Assembly (NCBI RefSeq): GCF_003345355.1 | Contig: NZ_QQNB01000001.1 | Coordinates: forward strand, 1,426,001-1,490,000 | Length of the DNA: 64,000 nucleotides | From: Sphingomonas aracearum | GTDB lineage: Bacteria; Pseudomonadota; Alphaproteobacteria; Sphingomonadales; Sphingomonadaceae | Direction of reading: 5' to 3' | Shown here: positions 61,583 through 64,000 of the stretch, piece by piece | Layout of the letters: each line of letters opens with the position of its first letter | Position numbering within the stretch: the first letter of the stretch is position 1 | Translations under genes and position numbers: made by a program | The notes under the pieces: generated by a model | What the model was told of the DNA's origin: nothing | Databases searched by the model: none | The model's input: only the letters and a program-made list of their open reading frames with translations

Positions 61583-62968
61583 ATGACGCAGACGCAGTGG
61601 CGCACCCCCGACGATATCCGCGCGGATTTCTCTGCGGCCATGTCGCACATGTATCGCACGGAAGTGCCGCTGTACGGCGAGCTTCTGGACATCGTGCATT
61701 CGGTCAATGCCGCCACGCTGCAGCGCACGCCCGAGCTGGCGGCGCGTCTCAAGGCGGCGGGCGAGGCCGACCGGCTCGACAGCGAGCGGCACGGCGCGAT
61801 CCGGGTCGGAACCGCGGCCGAACTGGCGATGCTGCGCCGCGCCTTTGCCGTCATGGGCATGGCGCCGGTGGGCTATTACGACCTTTCGCTGGCCGGCGTG
61901 CCCGTCCATGCGACGGCGTTCCGCCCGACAACGCAGGCGGCGCTCAACCGCAATCCGTTCCGCGTCTTCACCTCGCTGGTCCGGCTGGAGCTGATCGAGG
62001 ACGAGGACCTGCGGCGCCGCTCGGCCGAGTTGCTGTCCGACCGCCAGATCTTCACCGCCGGGGCCATCGAGCTGATCGCGCTGTTCGAGAGGCAGGGCGG
62101 GCTCGGCGATGCCGATGCTGCCCGCTTCGTCGCTGAGATCCTGGAAACGTTTCGTTGGCATGGCGATGCGCGGGTGGATGCCGCCACCTATGACCGGCTG
62201 CACGCCGCCCACCGGCTGATCGCGGACGTGGTGTCGTTCCGGGGGCCGCACATCAACCATCTGACGCCCCGCACGCTGGATATCGACGCCGCACAGGCGG
62301 AAATGCTCGCCCGCGGCATCCGAGCGAAGGCGGTGATCGAAGGGCCGCCGCGCCGCGCGGTGCCGATCCTGCTGCGCCAGACCAGCTTTACCGCCCTGCA
62401 GGAGACGGTGCGCTTCTCCGGAAACGAGACGGCGGGCACCCATAGCGCGCGCTTCGGCGAGATCGAGCAACGCGGCGCGGCGCTGACCCCGGCCGGGCGC
62501 GAGCTGTACGATCGCCTGCTGGCCGCGGCCCGGGGCGGCGATGGCTCGCAGGCCAGCGACTATCCCGCACGCTTGGCGGACGCGTTCGGCGCTTTCCCCG
62601 ACGACGAGGACGCGTTGCGCGAGCAGAAGCTGGCCTATTTCCACTACAGCGCCACCGGCAAGGCCGCCCCGGTCGGCGACAGAGGCGACACGGCAGACCT
62701 GTCCGGCCTTCTCGCGGCGGGCGCGGTGCAGGCCACGCCCATCGTCTATGAGGATTTCCTGCCGGTCAGCGCCGCCGGCATCTTCCAGTCGAACCTGGGC
62801 GGCGGCGAGCAGAAGGCCTATTCGGGTGCCGCGGCGCAGGAAGCGTTCGAGCAGGCGCTGGGCGCCCCCGTCGCCGACCCGTTCGCCCTTTATGCCCAGA
62901 TGGAGCAGGCCTCGGTTTCCGCCGTCCTGGCGCAGGTGCGCGGTGCTGCCGGCGGCAGCGGCGGATGA
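61583..62968 (+). CDS. hglS: 2-oxoadipate dioxygenase/decarboxylase (DUF1338)
   Basis: This 461-residue Fe(II) enzyme of the HglS/YdcJ (DUF1338) family, known for P. putida HglS, converts 2-oxoadipate to D-2-hydroxyglutarate with O2 and loss of CO2. Family blocks are PVHATAFRPTTQAAL, FRGPHINHLTPRTLDID and ARFGEIEQRGAALT. Residues His70, Arg74, His226 and Glu293 fall where, from memory, HglS has His70, Arg74, His226 and Glu294. AAAGGA precedes the ATG at 61583 by 6 bases; upstream ATGs at 61541 and 61559 are possible. The next gene begins within its stop (ATGA). The substrate in this locus could differ from 2-oxoadipate. Confidence 0.88.
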   Translation: MTQTQWRTPDDIRADFSAAMSHMYRTEVPLYGELLDIVHSVNAATLQRTPELAARLKAAGEADRLDSERHGAIRVGTAAELAMLRRAFAVMGMAPVGYYDLSLAGVPVHATAFRPTTQAALNRNPFRVFTSLVRLELIEDEDLRRRSAELLSDRQIFTAGAIELIALFERQGGLGDADAARFVAEILETFRWHGDARVDAATYDRLHAAHRLIADVVSFRGPHINHLTPRTLDIDAAQAEMLARGIRAKAVIEGPPRRAVPILLRQTSFTALQETVRFSGNETAGTHSARFGEIEQRGAALTPAGRELYDRLLAAARGGDGSQASDYPARLADAFGAFPDDEDALREQKLAYFHYSATGKAAPVGDRGDTADLSGLLAAGAVQATPIVYEDFLPVSAAGIFQSNLGGGEQKAYSGAAAQEAFEQALGAPVADPFALYAQMEQASVSAVLAQVRGAAGGSGG

Positions 62969-64000
62969 TGAAGCTGGACGCGCCCGAGCAGGTCGCAACG
63001 CTCGCATCGGCGTTTGCCGACGCGCTGGCGGCGCGCGGGTTCGCGGGCGATTACGAGCGCGACCTGGGCGCGCGCGAGGTCGCGTCCACCGATAATTCGA
63101 TCTACCAGGTACGCCCGCTCGCCATCGCCTATCCGCGATCGGCGGCGGACGTTCAGCGGATCGCGGCGGCGGCCCATGCACTCGGCGGCAAGGTGTCGCT
63201 GTCGGCACGCGGCGGCAACACGGGCACGAACGGGCAATCGCTCAACAACGGCGTGATCGTCGATTTCGGCCGTCACATGAACCGCATCCTGTCGATCACG
63301 CCCACGCCGACGGGGGCAGCGGTGCTGGTCGAGCCCGGCGTGGTGCTCGATCAGCTGAACGCGACGCTTGCCGCGCACGGGCTGTTCTTTCCGCCGATGG
63401 TGTCCACCGCCAGCCGGGCGACGATCGGCGGGATGGTCGCCACCGACGCGTCGGGCAAGGGGTCGCGAATTTACGGCAAGACCTCCGACTATCTCGCGGC
63501 GATGGACATCGTCCTGGCGGATGGCACCGAATGGGCCGTCACGCCGCTGAACCGTGCGGCCGTTGCCAAGATCGCGCAAGGCACCGACCGCATCGCCGCC
63601 ATCCACCGCGAGGCGCTGCGCGTTGCGGAAGAGAACGACGCCGAGATCGAGGCCGTGTTCCCCAAGATCAATCGGGGCCTTACCGGCTACAACCTTCAGC
63701 GCCTGTGGGATGCGCAGGCGGACCGCTTCTTCCTGGCGCCCTTGCTTGCGGGATCGGAAGGAACGCTGGCGCTGACCGCCGCGATCACCGTCAACGCCAT
63801 CCCCACGCCCCGCACCCGGGCGCTCGCGCTGATCCGCTACGACAGTTTCGATGCGGGCCTGCGCGACGTGCAACGGTTGCTGAAGAGCGATCCTCTGGCG
63901 GTGGAGATCCTGGACGACAAGATCCTGTCCGTCGCGCAGGAAGACGTGCTCTGGGCACAGATCGGGGAGGTGATCGGCCCCGCCCCCGCCACGCGCCCGG
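62965..64000 (+). CDS. ydiJ: FAD-linked oxidase, YdiJ / D-2-hydroxyglutarate dehydrogenase type (3' end outside window)
   Basis: Only the first 345 residues are visible; family members run to about 1,000. The FAD-binding PCMH domain is complete: SARGGNTGTNGQSLNNGVIVDF matches (in parts) the E. coli YdiJ text, with RHMNRIL, TIGGMVATDASGKGS and YGKTSDYL after it. YdiJ-type enzymes oxidise D-2-hydroxyglutarate to 2-oxoglutarate and carry C-terminal iron-sulfur motifs, which would lie outside this window. The ATGA overlap with hglS means coupled translation, so the HglS product is very likely passed to this enzyme. Confidence 0.88.
   Translation, partial: MMKLDAPEQVATLASAFADALAARGFAGDYERDLGAREVASTDNSIYQVRPLAIAYPRSAADVQRIAAAAHALGGKVSLSARGGNTGTNGQSLNNGVIVDFGRHMNRILSITPTPTGAAVLVEPGVVLDQLNATLAAHGLFFPPMVSTASRATIGGMVATDASGKGSRIYGKTSDYLAAMDIVLADGTEWAVTPLNRAAVAKIAQGTDRIAAIHREALRVAEENDAEIEAVFPKINRGLTGYNLQRLWDAQADRFFLAPLLAGSEGTLALTAAITVNAIPTPRTRALALIRYDSFDAGLRDVQRLLKSDPLAVEILDDKILSVAQEDVLWAQIGEVIGPAPATRP

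Noticed and set aside
60866..62968. A 700-codon frame ending with hglS
   Set aside because: The first part is a shadow of the MBL gene; the DUF1338 similarity begins at the ATG at 61583.
1..64000. CRISPR arrays, tRNA or rRNA genes, insertion sequences or prophage
   Set aside because: No regularly spaced repeats, transposase or integrase domains, terminal repeats or tRNA-like sequences were found.

Overview
The window looks like one contiguous stretch of a high-GC alphaproteobacterial chromosome of the Sphingomonadales (Sphingomonas/Novosphingobium type). The reasons are four TonB-dependent receptors (TBDRs), Tat-exported oxidoreductases and glycosidases, many GC-rich overlapping ATGA/GTGA gene junctions, a spinster-type MFS gene and a GH1/dehydrorhamnose-reductase-like fusion. 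No tRNA, rRNA, CRISPR array, insertion sequence or prophage was seen. The placement at genus level is an inference from protein character only.

Layout. (1) 1-1.1 kb: the C-terminal end of SMC. (2) 1.2-10.6 kb, 'module I': a TBDR, two type-B carboxylesterases, a DUF3089 alpha/beta hydrolase and two sister TetR regulators. Three of its promoters share an element, CAGTCnnnACTGnTTG. (3) 10.8-29 kb: a plant-polysaccharide utilisation locus. It has a Gfo/Idh-ApbE-Gfo/Idh-Gfo/Idh operon, an aldose-epimerase/GH5/GH43 operon, two FadR-type GntR regulators, GH105, a hexuronate-type MFS, DUF4861, KduI and a carbohydrate TBDR. Each of its eight transcription units carries a TTGTnnnACAA-like site upstream. 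(4) 29.0-41.2 kb, 'module II': DUF3089, carboxylesterase, GH1, DUF3089, MFS, acyl-CoA ligase, TBDR and TetR, with a different shared promoter element (RTGAAYGT). (5) 41.5-53 kb: a mixed region with an M1-like peptidase, two orphan proteins, a TBDR with a DUF2946-like protein, a zinc alcohol dehydrogenase, an M61 peptidase and the GH1-fusion protein. (6) 53.2-64 kb: a Crp-type regulator, then a LacI-controlled catabolic locus (MFS, OprB-like porin, SDR, two metallo-beta-lactamase-fold hydrolases, HglS and a YdiJ-like flavoprotein) with TGGAAACGTTTCCA-type operators.

How the genes may work together. The central locus should import acidic, arabinose-containing oligosaccharides through its TBDR, trim them in the periplasm (GH43, GH5, GH105, epimerase), move the uronate inward by the MFS and isomerise it with KduI. 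Modules I and II look like two relatives of one design: outer-membrane uptake plus exported esterases under a local TetR. Module II adds a beta-glucosidase, a transporter and an acyl-CoA ligase, which suggests use of an acylated glycoside whose acid part is activated to a CoA thioester. The right-hand LacI locus ends in HglS plus a YdiJ-like enzyme, a pair that can convert 2-oxoadipate to D-2-hydroxyglutarate and then to 2-oxoglutarate. Here it sits with transport, dehydrogenase and lactonase-like genes rather than with lysine genes. Substrates for modules I, II and the LacI locus are not determined by the sequence.
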